Assembly (NCBI GenBank): GCA_030054145.1
Contig: JASGCK010000003.1
Coordinates: 1-64,000 of the forward strand
Direction: 5' to 3'
Source of the DNA: Cytophagales bacterium
GTDB taxonomy: Bacteria > Pseudomonadota > Gammaproteobacteria > Burkholderiales > Burkholderiaceae_C
DNA: 64,000 nt
In this document: positions 45,734-54,867 of the stretch, piece by piece
How positions within the stretch are numbered: the stretch's first letter is position 1
Layout of the letters: every line of letters starts with the position of its first letter
Position numbers and translations under genes: made by a program
The notes under the pieces: generated by a model
Database searches by the model: none
What the model saw: only the letters and a program-made list of their open reading frames with translations
What the model was told of the DNA's origin: nothing

Positions 45734-45758
45734 ATTGGGTGAAATGCTTGAGTGTTGA
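45731..45758. repeat. Left target-site duplication of the IS
   Basis: 28 bases directly before the left terminal repeat. They match the 28 bases directly after the right terminal repeat (47386-47413) at 21 positions, including a perfect 16-bp core GGGTGAAATGCTTGAG. The length is like the unusually long (about 27-bp) duplications known for IS1202-type elements. The differences mean an old insertion. Confidence 0.7.
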
Positions 45759-45848
45759 CGCAATTTAGAAATGTCCCCTAATTGCGCAAGATAGGAATGT
45801 CACCTTTAGCGTCAGGGATGTTGTTGAATTTTTGAACATTAATTGTAG

Positions 45849-45959
45849 AAGGCTGTGGAGCTTGTGGGCGAAGGGCGCAAGGTGTGGGCAACGCGCAGGC
45901 GTTGTCCATGCTTTGCGCCCGCTGCGCCGCTAGGCGCATCGTCCACAAATCCACAGCCT
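45849..45959. repeat. Long imperfect palindrome inside the IS
   Basis: Arms AGGCTGTGGAGCTTGTGG and CCACAAATCCACAGCCT pair across about 75 bases, inside which GGGCGCAAG/CTTTGCGCCC and GGCAACGC/GCGTTGTCC make further stems. It lies just after the transposase stop codon and before the left terminal repeat. It may terminate transposase mRNA or block read-through into the gene. Confidence 0.7.
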
Positions 45960-45971
45960 GGGGCTTGTTCT

Positions 45972-47321
45972 TTAGCCCGTAGCCTTGCGCTTGTAACGCG
46001 TCCTTGGCAGCTCACTGGGGTGGCTAGGTGTATAGATGCCCTGCAAGCGCTGAGCATTCTGATGCGCTATTTGTGCCGCTAGGCGCGCCATGGGGTTTGA
46101 CTTGCGCCCGGCCGCAGCGCAAGCTTGATCTACCCGTTCGTTGAGTGTCTTCTCGTTGGCCGTTTGAACCTGCACGCGCTCAATCCCATTGAACTGAGTA
46201 AACCGCAATGGCTGCCCGTTATGGAGCACCTCCAGCCGCCCATCCAAATGCACCACGATGTCCGCCTGCGAGCGCCCCTTGGGCACATCAGCATGCCCTG
46301 CCAGCACCTGCAAAATTTGATTCTCAAACTGACAGGCCAGTGTGCTGCTGTACTGCCGTTGGTGGTGCAGTGCGCAAATTCGTTGCAAGTCAATCGCCGT
46401 GCCAACGTACGCACGGTGCGCGTTCTCTTTGTTGTGCGCCTGGACTCCAAAGCGTTTGTTATGCCCAGCGATATAGGTATCCTCCAAATAGCTATTGGCA
46501 CTATCAATATCGCTGATGCCCGCCAGCCGCAGCGCTTTGACAAGCCGATCTTGCAAAGTTTGAAACAAACGCTCCACACGCCCTTTGGCCTGCGGGCTCA
46601 GGGCTAGGATGGACTCAATCTCTAGTTGCAAACAAGCGCGGCCAAATTGTGTGGGCGTGTCCTTGGTCTCTTTGTGGTTGGTAAACACGCCGTGCCTGTC
46701 GCTGTACAGGCTGACGGGGCGGCCGTGCTGGCGCACATAGCGCTGCAGAACATCCAAATAAGCCACCGTCGTCTCTGTTGGATAAAAACGTGCGCCCATG
46801 ATCTGACTGGTTGCGTCGTCGATGAAGGCGATCAAGGTGCACTTGGGCGCACGATCCTCAAACCATGCGTGGGGGCTGCCGTCAATTTGGATGAGCTCGC
46901 CTGTGCAGGGACGCCGCTCGCGGCTGGGGTGGGCGCGTTTGGCTCGGCGCACTTTGGCAGTCCATAGTCCGTCCTCAATCATCCATTGGCGCAGTGTCTC
47001 GTGGCTCAAAGACTGTCCGTGCTGGCTTTGCAAGTACTCGCTGGCTAGCTGGGGACCAAAGTCGCGGTAGTGCGCGTGCACGAGCGTCATGATCTGGTTG
47101 CGCCGTGCGGCATTGGTTTGGCGGTTGCTGGGCTTGCCTCGTTGTTTGGAGACTATCCCCTGCGCTCCATTAACGCAGTAGGCGGCGCACAGGCGTTTGA
47201 TTTGGCGCACGCTCAAACCCAATTGCGTTGCTGCGAAGCTTTGACTAAGCTCTTTGCCGACAACCCTTTTAATGAGCGCGTAGCGCTCCAATTCTTTGCA
47301 GCTCATCTGAACCAGTTCCAT
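45972..47321 (-). CDS. IS transposase with DDE catalytic core
   Basis: 449 residues, apparently intact. The N-terminal helix-turn-helix (about 8-60, LGLSVRQIKRLCAAY) is followed by the integrase-core motifs: Asp147 in QIDGSPHAW, Asp208 in LYSDRHGVF and Glu250 in GRVERLFQTLQDRL. A C-terminal region after 330 has the usual beta-strand DNA-binding type sequence. Both catalytic spacing and length suit ISNCY/IS1202 transposases. The reading frame is full, so the element may be active, but the worn target duplication speaks against a recent jump. Confidence 0.92.
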   Translation of the reverse strand: MELVQMSCKELERYALIKRVVGKELSQSFAATQLGLSVRQIKRLCAAYCVNGAQGIVSKQRGKPSNRQTNAARRNQIMTLVHAHYRDFGPQLASEYLQSQHGQSLSHETLRQWMIEDGLWTAKVRRAKRAHPSRERRPCTGELIQIDGSPHAWFEDRAPKCTLIAFIDDATSQIMGARFYPTETTVAYLDVLQRYVRQHGRPVSLYSDRHGVFTNHKETKDTPTQFGRACLQLEIESILALSPQAKGRVERLFQTLQDRLVKALRLAGISDIDSANSYLEDTYIAGHNKRFGVQAHNKENAHRAYVGTAIDLQRICALHHQRQYSSTLACQFENQILQVLAGHADVPKGRSQADIVVHLDGRLEVLHNGQPLRFTQFNGIERVQVQTANEKTLNERVDQACAAAGRKSNPMARLAAQIAHQNAQRLQGIYTPSHPSELPRTRYKRKATG

Positions 47322-47385
47322 TGTTGCCCCGCTTTCCTAAAGGGGACATTTCAATCTGGCTCAAAGGGGACATTTCTAAATTGCG

Positions 47386-47413
47386 CCCACAGGGTGAAAT
47401 GCTTGAGCGTGCA
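47386..47413. repeat. Right target-site duplication of the IS
   Basis: The partner of 45731-45758. The duplication restores the bases upstream of the rimP -10 box, which probably kept the promoter working after insertion. Confidence 0.7.
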
Positions 47414-47418
47414 TCGCG

Positions 47419-47424
47419 TATAAT
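47419..47424 (+). promoter_or_regulatory. -10 box of the rimP-nusA-infB promoter
   Basis: A perfect TATAAT. No good -35 box is seen; the best-spaced hexamer (TGAAAT at 47395-47400, 18-bp spacer) is weak and lies in the duplicated IS target. The predicted start near 47431 leaves only a short leader before the hairpin at 47453. Confidence 0.6.
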
Positions 47425-47452
47425 CTGCCGCATCAACCAAACAAGGCACTCA

Positions 47453-47478
47453 GGGCGGATACCAACCGCCCTTTTTTT
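47453..47478 (+). terminator. Leader terminator/attenuator before rimP
   Basis: GGGCGG, loop ATACCAA, CCGCCC and seven T: a strong intrinsic terminator ending 12 bases before the rimP ATG. No promoter fits between, so transcripts of the operon must read through it. This is an attenuator layout, plausibly sensitive to NusA, which is encoded in the operon (inference). No Shine-Dalgarno sequence is visible before the rimP ATG. Confidence 0.8.
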
Positions 47479-47490
47479 CGTTCATTTTTT

Positions 47491-48096
47491 ATGCAGACTG
47501 GCTATCACACTGTTATTGAGCAAACCGTTAAAGGGCTGGGGCTTGACCTTGTCGAAGTGCAGCGTTCGGCGGGTGGTTTGCTTCGGGTGACGATTGAGTT
47601 GCCGCATACGGCGGGCGAGGCGGAGCAATATGTGCAAGTGGATGATTGCGAGCGCGTGACGCGGCAATTGCAGTATGTCTTAGAAGTCGAGGGCGTAGAT
47701 TATTCGCGCCTTGAGGTCTCTAGTCCAGGCATTGATCGACTGCTGCGGCATGAGGTGGACTTGGCGCGGTTTGTGGGCGAAGTGATTGATATCACACTGA
47801 AGATGCCGATTGGGCAAGTGGGGCAAGTGGCGGGGCAAGGCATTACGGCGAGCCGCAGGAAGTTTCGCGGCACGCTTGAGAAAGTGGACTTGAAAGCGAA
47901 CCTGAGCGCTGATGCGAAGCCACAGGCTCGGTGGCAAATTGTCTGGCGCGATGAGCCAAAGCCCGCCAAGCCTGGGGCCAAAGTGAGCCAGAAAAAGATA
48001 GATGCGGCGGTGCAAAACGCGCTTGGATTTGAGTGGCATGAGATTCGTGAAGCGCGCCTTGCGCCGATCGTTAATTTCAAAGGCCGTGGGAATTAA
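47491..48096 (+). CDS. rimP: Ribosome maturation factor RimP
   Basis: 201 residues. The N-terminal domain starts TGYHTVIEQTVKGLGLDLVEV, and EVSSPGIDRLLRHEVDLARFVGE is the family core. RimP helps 30S assembly. It is somewhat long, with an insertion around ITASRRKFRG and a Pro/Lys linker (DEPKPAKPGAKVSQKK), as in other Burkholderiales. First gene of the operon rimP-nusA-infB-small genes-rbfA-truB. Confidence 0.93.
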   Translation: MQTGYHTVIEQTVKGLGLDLVEVQRSAGGLLRVTIELPHTAGEAEQYVQVDDCERVTRQLQYVLEVEGVDYSRLEVSSPGIDRLLRHEVDLARFVGEVIDITLKMPIGQVGQVAGQGITASRRKFRGTLEKVDLKANLSADAKPQARWQIVWRDEPKPAKPGAKVSQKKIDAAVQNALGFEWHEIREARLAPIVNFKGRGN

Positions 48097-48147
48097 CTGT
48101 ATTAACTTTATTGCAACTTTATTGAAAATTTGATTGAAGGGGTCGTT

Positions 48148-49713
48148 ATGGAAGCAGTCGTTAAAAAACCTGTGAAGCGTGTATCAAAGAAAAAGGCGTT
48201 AGAGGTGGCCGAAGTGGCTAAGCCCACGCACAACCGCGAAATGCTGATGCTGGTTGATGCGATTTCGCGCGAAAAAAACGTGGAGCCAGACATTGTCTAC
48301 GGCGCTGTGGAGGCGGCGCTGGCGCAAGCAACTGCCAAGCTCTATGAGGGCGATGTGGATATTCGCGTGCAAATTGATCGTGATACAGGCAATTACGAAA
48401 GTTTCCGCCGCTGGTTGGTTGTGCCCGATAGCGCGGGTTTGCAAAACCCTGATGCGGAAGAATTGCTCAGCGAAGCGCAAGAGCAGTTGGCGGATTTGGA
48501 AGAGGGCGACTACATTGAAAAGCCGATTGAGTCCGTGCCGATTGGTCGCATTGGTGCCATGACAGCCAAGCAAGTGATTTTGCAAAAAATCCGTGATGCT
48601 GAGCGCGAAATGGTGCTCTCTGACTTTATGGCGCGAGGCGAAAAGATTTTGGTGGGCACCGTTAAGCGCCTAGACAAGGGCGACATCATTGTCGAGAGCG
48701 GCCGCGTAGAAGGTCGCCTGCGCCGTAACGAGATTATTCCGAAAGAGAATTTGCGTTCGGGTGACCGCGTTCGCGCCATGATTATGAAGGTGGACACCAC
48801 GCTGCGCGGTGCGCAAATTGTGCTCTCGCGCACAGCGCCTGAGTTCATGATGGAGCTGTTCAAAAACGAAGTGCCCGAAATTGAACAAGGCTTGTTAGAA
48901 ATCAAATCTTGCGCACGTGATCCAGGTTCACGCGCCAAAATTGCGGTGCATACCGAGGACAAACGCATCGACCCGATTGGCACTTGTGTGGGCGTGCGCG
49001 GTAGCCGCGTGACGGCGGTCACAACCGAGCTAGCAGGCGAGCGCGTGGACATTGTGCTGTGGAGCGAAGACCCTGCGCAGTTTGTCATTGGCGCACTGGC
49101 TCCCGCCAACGTGTCGTCGATTGTGGTGGACGAAGAGCGTCACGCCATGGATGTGGTGGTGGATGAAGAGAATCTGGCCATTGCGATTGGTCGCGGCGGA
49201 CAAAACGTGCGCTTGGCGGCGGAGCTGACGGGCTGGCGCATCAACATCATGGACGCGGCAGAGTCGGCGCAAAAGCAAGCGGATGAGCTCTCGGTGACGC
49301 GCAAACTATTCATGGAAAAACTAGACGTTGACCAAGAGGTTGCGGATATCTTGATCAGCGAGGGCTTCAATACTTTAGAAGAAGTTGCCTACGTGCCCAT
49401 TCAAGAAATGCTGGAGATTGAAAGCTTTGACGAGGACACCGTTACCGAGCTGCGTACCCGAGCCAAAGACGCACTTTTGACATTAGAGATTGCGAACGAA
49501 GAAGGCGTGGAAGAGGCTTCGCAAGACTTGTTGGATTTAGACGGCGTGACACCTGCCTTGGTGGGTAAGTTGGCCGCTGGTCATGTACATACCCGCGATG
49601 ACTTGGCTGATTTGGCCGTGGATGAGTTGCAAGAATTGACTGGACTCGACGTAGATGCCGCGAAGGCATTGATTATTAAAGCGCGTGAACATTGGTTCAC
49701 GGCCCAAACATGA
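48148..49713 (+). CDS. nusA: Transcription termination/antitermination factor NusA
   Basis: 521 residues from the ATG at 48148, which has a good ribosome site (GAAGGGG); an upstream TTG is less likely. N-terminal RNA polymerase-binding domain, S1 domain (about 140-205), two KH domains with [17 protein letters not shown], then two acidic C-terminal repeats ([16 protein letters not shown] and [17 protein letters not shown]). It controls pausing, termination and antitermination, and may feed back on the leader terminator upstream. Confidence 0.96.
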   Translation: MEAVVKKPVKRVSKKKALEVAEVAKPTHNREMLMLVDAISREKNVEPDIVYGAVEAALAQATAKLYEGDVDIRVQIDRDTGNYESFRRWLVVPDSAGLQNPDAEELLSEAQEQLADLEEGDYIEKPIESVPIGRIGAMTAKQVILQKIRDAEREMVLSDFMARGEKILVGTVKRLDKGDIIVESGRVEGRLRRNEIIPKENLRSGDRVRAMIMKVDTTLRGAQIVLSRTAPEFMMELFKNEVPEIEQGLLEIKSCARDPGSRAKIAVHTEDKRIDPIGTCVGVRGSRVTAVTTELAGERVDIVLWSEDPAQFVIGALAPANVSSIVVDEERHAMDVVVDEENLAIAIGRGGQNVRLAAELTGWRINIMDAAESAQKQADELSVTRKLFMEKLDVDQEVADILISEGFNTLEEVAYVPIQEMLEIESFDEDTVTELRTRAKDALLTLEIANEEGVEEASQDLLDLDGVTPALVGKLAAGHVHTRDDLADLAVDELQELTGLDVDAAKALIIKAREHWFTAQT

Positions 49714-49729
49714 TGGAGACCCAGAAACT

Positions 49730-52700
49730 ATGTCCACGACTACTGTCGCCGAGTTCGCAACCGAGCTTAAAAAAACAACCCATGTTCTGCTTGAACAACT
49801 AAACAGCGCTGGCGTTCATAAGTCCAGCGACAACGACCTGTTGACCGATGCGGATAAACAAAAATTGCTAGGATTTTTGCAGTCAAGCCACGGCACGGCT
49901 ACGGGCGAGCGCAAAAAAATTACGCTGACCAAAAAATCAACCAGTGAAATTAAGCAAGCCGATTCAACAGGACGGGCGCGCACAATTCAAGTCGAGGTGC
50001 GCAAAAAGCGCACGTTTATTCAGCGCGACGAAGACGAGGCGCAATCGCCGGCTAAACAGCTTGAGGCCGAGCCCGTTGCGACCACTCCCGTGTTGGATGA
50101 TGCGGAGCTTGCCAAGCGCGAGCAAGAAGCCATGCGCCAAGCCGAGTTGCTGCGCAGACAAGAAGAGGAGCTTGCCGAGCGCCGCAAAGAGCGCGAAACC
50201 AAGGAAGCCGCGCGAGCTGCGGAGCAAGCCCAAGTGGCCGCTGCGCAAGCGCCTGTCGCACCTGTGCCCTCATCCGCGCCCTTGTCCGTGCCCTCATCCG
50301 TGCCCTCATCCGTGCCCTCATCCGCGCCAGCATCTGAGGCTGCACCCGAGTCAGCACCCGAGTCAGCATCTGTGCCAGAGCTTGCACCAGCGCCACCTAA
50401 AAAACGCTCGATTGGCAAAATCATCCCCGAGGCTGAGCCCGTGCGTGCGCCTGCGCCAGCGGACGTTGCGCCCGTAGCTGCTGCGCCTACGCCAACTGCG
50501 CCTAGGTCAGTTGCGCCCGCAATACCCGCAGGCCCTACACCTGCTGAACTTGCCGCGCAGCAAGAAGTTGACGATGCAGCCAAAGCCGTTGATCTGAAAG
50601 ATCGTCGCCAAAAAGCGATGGACGAAGCCAATGCGATTCGCGCCATGATGAGCACGCCAAACCGCGGCGTGATGGTGGCGAAAAAACCAGAGCCTGTTAA
50701 GAAGCCAGAAGTGGCGAAGGGCACGCTGCATAAGCCTGCGGTGGGTACAGGCGTTAAGCCAAAAGAGGCTAATAAGCCCGTGGCAACGACCGACGCTAAA
50801 GGCGCAAAGAAGGAAATTAAATCGGAAAAATTGTCATCCACTTGGACGGATGAGCAAAAGAAAAAAGCAGCGCTTAAAACACGCGGCGATACCTCGGGCG
50901 GCGTAGGGCGCGGCTCTTGGCGCGGTGGTCCGCGTGCCAAGCGCAAAGGTGATGACCGCGAAGAACACGTACCACAAGAGCCAGTAGAAGCTCGCGTGAT
51001 AGAGGTACACGTGCCCGAAACCATTACGGTTGCCGATCTGGCGCACAAAATGGCGGTGAAGGCGTCTGAGGTGATTAAGCACTTGATGAAGCTGGGGCAA
51101 ATGGTCACCATCAATCAGCCGCTCGATCAAGACACGGCCATGATCGTGGTTGAGGAGATGGGGCATAAAGCCTTTGTTGCTGCGCTGGATGATCCCGAAG
51201 CATTTACCGAAGAAGAAGTGCAAGCCGCAGCAGCAGAGATGTTGCCGCGTGCGCCTGTGGTGACGGTGATGGGTCACGTGGATCACGGCAAAACATCGTT
51301 GCTGGACTACATCCGCACAGCCAAAGTGGCGGCGGGCGAAGCGGGCGGGATCACGCAGCACATTGGTGCGTATCACGTCAACACACCGCGCGGCATGATT
51401 ACCTTCTTAGACACGCCTGGCCACGAAGCCTTTACAGCTATGCGTGCGCGTGGCGCGAAAGCCACCGACATTGTTATCTTGGTGGTGGCGGCGGACGACG
51501 GCGTGATGCCGCAAACCAAAGAGGCGATCAAACACGCCAAAGCGGCGGGTGTCCCAATTGTGGTGGCGATTAATAAGATCGACAAACCAGGCGCTAGCCC
51601 TGACCGCGTGCAAAACGAATTGATTGCTGAAGAGGTTGTGCCAGAAGCGTTTGGTGGTGACTCGCCGTTTATGCAGGTGTCTGCCAAAACAGGGCAAGGT
51701 ATTGATGATCTCCTAGAGCAGGTGCTGTTGCAAGCGGAGATCTTGGAGCTACGCGCCCCAGTAGAGGCGATGGCTAAAGGTTTGATCGTCGAGGCAAGAC
51801 TCGATAAAGGACGCGGCCCTGTTGCCACGGTGCTCATTCAATCGGGCACGCTCAAAGCGGGTGACGTGGTGTTGGCTGGCTCTTGCATGGGGCGCGTGCG
51901 TGCCATGCTGGACGAAAACGGCAAACCAATCAAATCGGCGGGACCTTCGATCCCCGTTGAGATTCAAGGTTTAACCGATGTCGCGCAAGCGGGTGACGAT
52001 TTCATGGTGATGGCCGACGAGCGCCGTGCGCGTGAAATTGCCAACTATCGCTCGGGCAAATTCCGCGATACCAAACTGGCGAAACAACAGGCCTCCAAAT
52101 TGGAGAATATGTTTACCGATATGGCGGTGGGCGATGTGCAAATGTTGCCGATCATCATTAAGGCTGACGTGCAAGGTTCGCAAGAGGCGTTGTCTAGCTC
52201 GCTGCTCAAACTCTCGACCGATGAGGTCAAAGTGCAGATCGTGTATGCAGGCGTAGGCGGCATTAGCGAGAGCGATATCAACTTGGCGATTGCATCCAAA
52301 GCGGTGGTGATTGGCTTTAACACGCGTGCCGATGCGCAAGCGCGTAAACACGCTGAGCACAATGGCATTGACGTGCGCTACTACAACATCATTTACGACG
52401 CAGTCGATGAGCTCAAAGCCGCCATGTCTGGAATGCTGGCGCCAGAGAAGCGAGAAGAGATCATTGGCTCTGCCGAAATCAGACAAGTGTTCAAGGCCAG
52501 CAAGGTCGGCTCAATTGCGGGTTGTATGGTGCTCACAGGTTTTGCCCGTCGCACAGCACGTCTGCGTTTGCTGCGCAACAACACGGTTATCTACACAGGC
52601 GAGTTGGAGTCGCTCAAGCGCTTTAAAGACGATGCAAAAGAAGTCAAAGAAGGTTTCGAGTGCGGCTTGAATATCAAGGGCTACAACGACATCGAAGTCG

Positions 52701-52750
52701 GTGATGTGCTTGAGTTCTTCGAGATTCGTGACGTGGCGCGGACGCTGTAA
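49730..52750 (+). CDS. infB: Translation initiation factor IF-2
   Basis: 1006 residues from the ATG at 49730. A long disordered N-terminal part (about 1-420) contains a coiled charged stretch and a low-complexity VPSS repeat tract (about 179-202). The GTPase domain has G1 GHVDHGKT (515-522), G3 DTPGHEAF and G4 NKID, followed by the C1 and C2 domains that bind fMet-tRNA. It delivers initiator tRNA to the ribosome. The start is 16 bp after nusA. Confidence 0.97.
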   Translation: MSTTTVAEFATELKKTTHVLLEQLNSAGVHKSSDNDLLTDADKQKLLGFLQSSHGTATGERKKITLTKKSTSEIKQADSTGRARTIQVEVRKKRTFIQRDEDEAQSPAKQLEAEPVATTPVLDDAELAKREQEAMRQAELLRRQEEELAERRKERETKEAARAAEQAQVAAAQAPVAPVPSSAPLSVPSSVPSSVPSSAPASEAAPESAPESASVPELAPAPPKKRSIGKIIPEAEPVRAPAPADVAPVAAAPTPTAPRSVAPAIPAGPTPAELAAQQEVDDAAKAVDLKDRRQKAMDEANAIRAMMSTPNRGVMVAKKPEPVKKPEVAKGTLHKPAVGTGVKPKEANKPVATTDAKGAKKEIKSEKLSSTWTDEQKKKAALKTRGDTSGGVGRGSWRGGPRAKRKGDDREEHVPQEPVEARVIEVHVPETITVADLAHKMAVKASEVIKHLMKLGQMVTINQPLDQDTAMIVVEEMGHKAFVAALDDPEAFTEEEVQAAAAEMLPRAPVVTVMGHVDHGKTSLLDYIRTAKVAAGEAGGITQHIGAYHVNTPRGMITFLDTPGHEAFTAMRARGAKATDIVILVVAADDGVMPQTKEAIKHAKAAGVPIVVAINKIDKPGASPDRVQNELIAEEVVPEAFGGDSPFMQVSAKTGQGIDDLLEQVLLQAEILELRAPVEAMAKGLIVEARLDKGRGPVATVLIQSGTLKAGDVVLAGSCMGRVRAMLDENGKPIKSAGPSIPVEIQGLTDVAQAGDDFMVMADERRAREIANYRSGKFRDTKLAKQQASKLENMFTDMAVGDVQMLPIIIKADVQGSQEALSSSLLKLSTDEVKVQIVYAGVGGISESDINLAIASKAVVIGFNTRADAQARKHAEHNGIDVRYYNIIYDAVDELKAAMSGMLAPEKREEIIGSAEIRQVFKASKVGSIAGCMVLTGFARRTARLRLLRNNTVIYTGELESLKRFKDDAKEVKEGFECGLNIKGYNDIEVGDVLEFFEIRDVARTL
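50264..50335 (+). repeat. 12-bp tandem repeats in infB
   Basis: Six 12-bp units, four of them exactly GTGCCCTCATCC, encode [20 protein letters not shown] and APAS in the disordered linker of IF-2. Any change in copy number keeps the frame. Confidence 0.9.
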
Positions 52751-52766
52751 TAAAAGGAATTTAAAA

Positions 52767-52910
52767 ATGAAGCAATTACAAAGATGGATGAAAGCCAATT
52801 TTGGTTTTGCGCTATTTCTTGTTCCAAAAAGCTCGGTGATGGTGTCGCATGACCCAGCAAATTTTTATATGCCGCGTGTTGAGCGTTGGTGGTTGCCACT
52901 GCATCTTTAA
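52767..52910 (+). CDS. Small 47-residue protein, unknown
   Basis: MKQLQRWMKANFGFALFLVP starts this short frame; the protein ends RVERWWLPLHL. It has a clear ribosome site (AAAGGAATT) 16 bp after infB and a stop 11 bp before DUF4160. A Phe/Leu-rich patch at 11-20 is too short to be a certain membrane helix. No family is recognised. The spacing suggests it is translated; it could be part of the inserted DUF4160/DUF2442 module. Confidence 0.55.
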   Translation: MKQLQRWMKANFGFALFLVPKSSVMVSHDPANFYMPRVERWWLPLHL

Positions 52911-52921
52911 GAGGGTTACAG

Positions 52922-53194
52922 ATGCCAACCATCTCAATGTTTTACGGCTTGCTCGTTCGAATGTTTTTTAATGACATCGAACGGCACAACTTACCCCATA
53001 TTCATGTTGAATATCAGGGGCAAGTCGGCACGTATGCTATTGCTGATGGGGCACTGCTCGCGGGCAAGTTGCCGCCAAATAAACATAAATTGGTTGTGGC
53101 ATGGATTGAAATTCACAAAGACGATTTGGTGGCAGATTGGGCGCTGGCGGCGAATGGTCAGACACCTTTCAAAATTAAGGGACTCGATCAATGA
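52922..53194 (+). CDS. DUF4160 family protein
   Basis: 90 residues from the ATG at 52922. The block MPTISMFYGLLVRMFFND and the HNLPHIHVEYQGQVGTYAI segment, then LPPNKHKLVVAWIEIHKDDLVADW, are the DUF4160 signature. The function is unknown. It is almost always followed by DUF2442, and the pair is often proposed as a toxin-antitoxin-like module. Its stop overlaps the next ATG by 4 bases. The location inside the infB-rbfA operon is unusual. Confidence 0.88.
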   Translation: MPTISMFYGLLVRMFFNDIERHNLPHIHVEYQGQVGTYAIADGALLAGKLPPNKHKLVVAWIEIHKDDLVADWALAANGQTPFKIKGLDQ

Positions 53195-53436
53195 AAATTG
53201 AAAAGTTACTGACCGAACCCAACGGCATTATTTTGATACGTGCTGATGATGGACGTGTTGGGAAATTCGACATCAAACCGTATTTGGGTTTTGAAGCATT
53301 TGAGCCTCTTCGTGAGCCGAGTGAGTTTTTGAAAATTAAAAACGGCGGCTACTTTGTTGAGTGGGAGTGCGGAGCCGATTTATCAGCCGACACGATTGAA
53401 GCGCGAATGACCCCAGTGCAGGATGTGCGGCTATGA
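53191..53436 (+). CDS. DUF2442 family protein
   Basis: 81 residues. The blocks [42 protein letters not shown] and [14 protein letters not shown] match DUF2442, the usual partner of DUF4160. It is coupled on both sides: 4-base overlaps with DUF4160 upstream and rbfA downstream (ATGA). So rbfA translation now depends on ribosomes that finish this gene, which ties an accessory module to ribosome maturation. Confidence 0.88.
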   Translation: MKIEKLLTEPNGIILIRADDGRVGKFDIKPYLGFEAFEPLREPSEFLKIKNGGYFVEWECGADLSADTIEARMTPVQDVRL

Positions 53437-53801
53437 AAAAACAGTCCTCTATCCCCAACCGTGGTCTTCGCGTTGCTGACCAAATCCAGCGTGATTTGGG
53501 TGAGTTGATTGCGCGTGAGGTGAAAGATCCGCGTGTTGGGATGGTGACGATTACGGGCGTGGACGTGACACCTGATTACGCGCATGCCAAGGTCTATTTC
53601 AGTCAGTTGATGGGTGATAAAGATTTGTGTTTAGAGGGCTTGAATAAATCGGCGGGCTATTTGCGCTCGCTGTTGTTTAAGCGGTTGATGATTCACACTG
53701 TGCCGACTTTGCATTTTGAGTACGACCACACATCCGAGTCCGCTGCCGACATGAATGCGCTGATCGCAAGAGCGCTGTCAACTCAGGCTAAGGAAGATTA
53801 A
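53433..53801 (+). CDS. rbfA: Ribosome-binding factor A
   Basis: 122 residues. The RbfA KH-type fold has [42 protein letters not shown] and [22 protein letters not shown]. Those are landmarks of the family. It binds the 30S subunit and helps 16S rRNA 5'-end maturation. It is translationally coupled to the preceding DUF2442 gene, in place of the usual close link to infB. Confidence 0.95.
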   Translation: MKKQSSIPNRGLRVADQIQRDLGELIAREVKDPRVGMVTITGVDVTPDYAHAKVYFSQLMGDKDLCLEGLNKSAGYLRSLLFKRLMIHTVPTLHFEYDHTSESAADMNALIARALSTQAKED

Positions 53802-53803
53802 TT

Positions 53804-54835
53804 TTGGAGCGAGGTGCCAGGGTCAAGATCGTTCGTCGTCCGCTGCATGGGGTGTTGCTGCTTGATAAGCCGCTACATCTGTCCAGCAACGATGCGCTGC
53901 AAAAGGTGAAATGGCTTTTGCGCGGTGAAAAAGCAGGTCATACGGGAACGCTTGATCCGCTTGCCACAGGGGTTTTGCCCATTTGTTTTGGCGCGGCAAC
54001 CAAGTTTTCGCATATTCATTTGGATGCGGTGAAAACCTATGTGGCGACATTGAAGTTAGGTGTCAAGACGAGTTCGGGGGATGCGGAAGGTGCGGTGATT
54101 GAGGTGCGCAAAGTGACTCCGGCAATGGCCTCGCAGGCCATACTGGATAAGGCTTGCGAGAGGTTTACGGGGAATATTTTGCAAGTGCCGCCGATGACGA
54201 GTGCTTTAAAGAAGGATGGCAAACCGCTGTATGAATTGGCGCGGCAAGGCATTGAGGTAGAGCGTGCCGCACGCGAGGTGGTGATTCACAAGCTGGTCAT
54301 CGAACGGCTGGGTGATGACGAGTTGCGATTGTCAGTGACTTGCAGCAAAGGGACGTACATCCGAACGCTGGGCGAGGATATTGGTGAGGCGCTGGGCTGC
54401 GGCGGTCACTTGACGAGTTTGCGGCGCGTGGCAACAGGGGATTTTGAGATTGCCAAAGCGGTCACATTGGCACAGCTGGAAGCCTTATCGGACGTGGCTC
54501 GCGAGGCCTATTTATTGCCAGTTGATGTCATGCTGGCAGGTTTCGAGAGAGTGGATTTGGATGCCGACAATGCGGGTCGCTTTTTAAGCGGCGTGCGGCG
54601 TAGAACGGAATTAAAAGATAACGAGCGAGTGGTTGTGTACGGGCCACCCGCGTCCGTTCGCTCTGGGCCTATCGACGGGCAGATAGAGGCGGTGGCAAGC
54701 TCCGCGCGAACGATTTTGTTAGGCAGTGCGCACACTAAGGCGGGAGAGTTAATTCCAACCCGCTTGCTCAGTCCTTTGGATATTGGGCAGATACAAAACA
54801 TGGATTTCCGCTTGCGTGGAAATGACGACATTTAG
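53804..54835 (+). CDS. truB: tRNA pseudouridine(55) synthase TruB
   Basis: 343 residues from a TTG 2 bp after rbfA with a good ribosome site (AGGAAG); no better in-frame start is seen. Catalytic Asp lies in [33 protein letters not shown] and [19 protein letters not shown] are also typical. It makes pseudouridine 55 in tRNA. The final residues [11 protein letters not shown] come from a family B repeat (54801-54828), so the tail after SPLDIGQIQ has been replaced or extended. Confidence 0.94.
   Translation: MERGARVKIVRRPLHGVLLLDKPLHLSSNDALQKVKWLLRGEKAGHTGTLDPLATGVLPICFGAATKFSHIHLDAVKTYVATLKLGVKTSSGDAEGAVIEVRKVTPAMASQAILDKACERFTGNILQVPPMTSALKKDGKPLYELARQGIEVERAAREVVIHKLVIERLGDDELRLSVTCSKGTYIRTLGEDIGEALGCGGHLTSLRRVATGDFEIAKAVTLAQLEALSDVAREAYLLPVDVMLAGFERVDLDADNAGRFLSGVRRRTELKDNERVVVYGPPASVRSGPIDGQIEAVASSARTILLGSAHTKAGELIPTRLLSPLDIGQIQNMDFRLRGNDDI
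54801..54828. repeat. Dispersed palindromic repeat, family B (copy in truB)
   Basis: ATGGATTTCCGCTTGCGTGG continues to AAATGACG. A family B copy overlaps the truB 3' end and gives it the peptide [10 protein letters not shown] and its stop codon. Confidence 0.65.
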
Positions 54836-54867
54836 GACTATTTTTTAAAGTAAGAGAGAAGAAAAAA

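Larger units (their letters stand above)
45759..47385. mobile_element. Complete insertion sequence, ISNCY/IS1202-like
   Basis: 1627 bp bounded by perfect 21-bp terminal inverted repeats beginning CGCAATTTAGAAATGTCCCC. A partial second copy of the inner motif GAAATGTCCCCT follows at each end (45794-45805; 47341-47352), probably paired transposase-binding sites. It holds one transposase gene. It lies between the SDR gene and rimP, with its right end 33 bp from the rimP operon -10 box. Group assignment is from transposase features and duplication length, not a search. Confidence 0.88.

Noticed and set aside
50020-51114. 364-codon antisense open frame opposite infB.
   Set aside because: It is a Ser/Ala/Gly-rich mirror of the low-complexity IF-2 linker, with no motif of its own.
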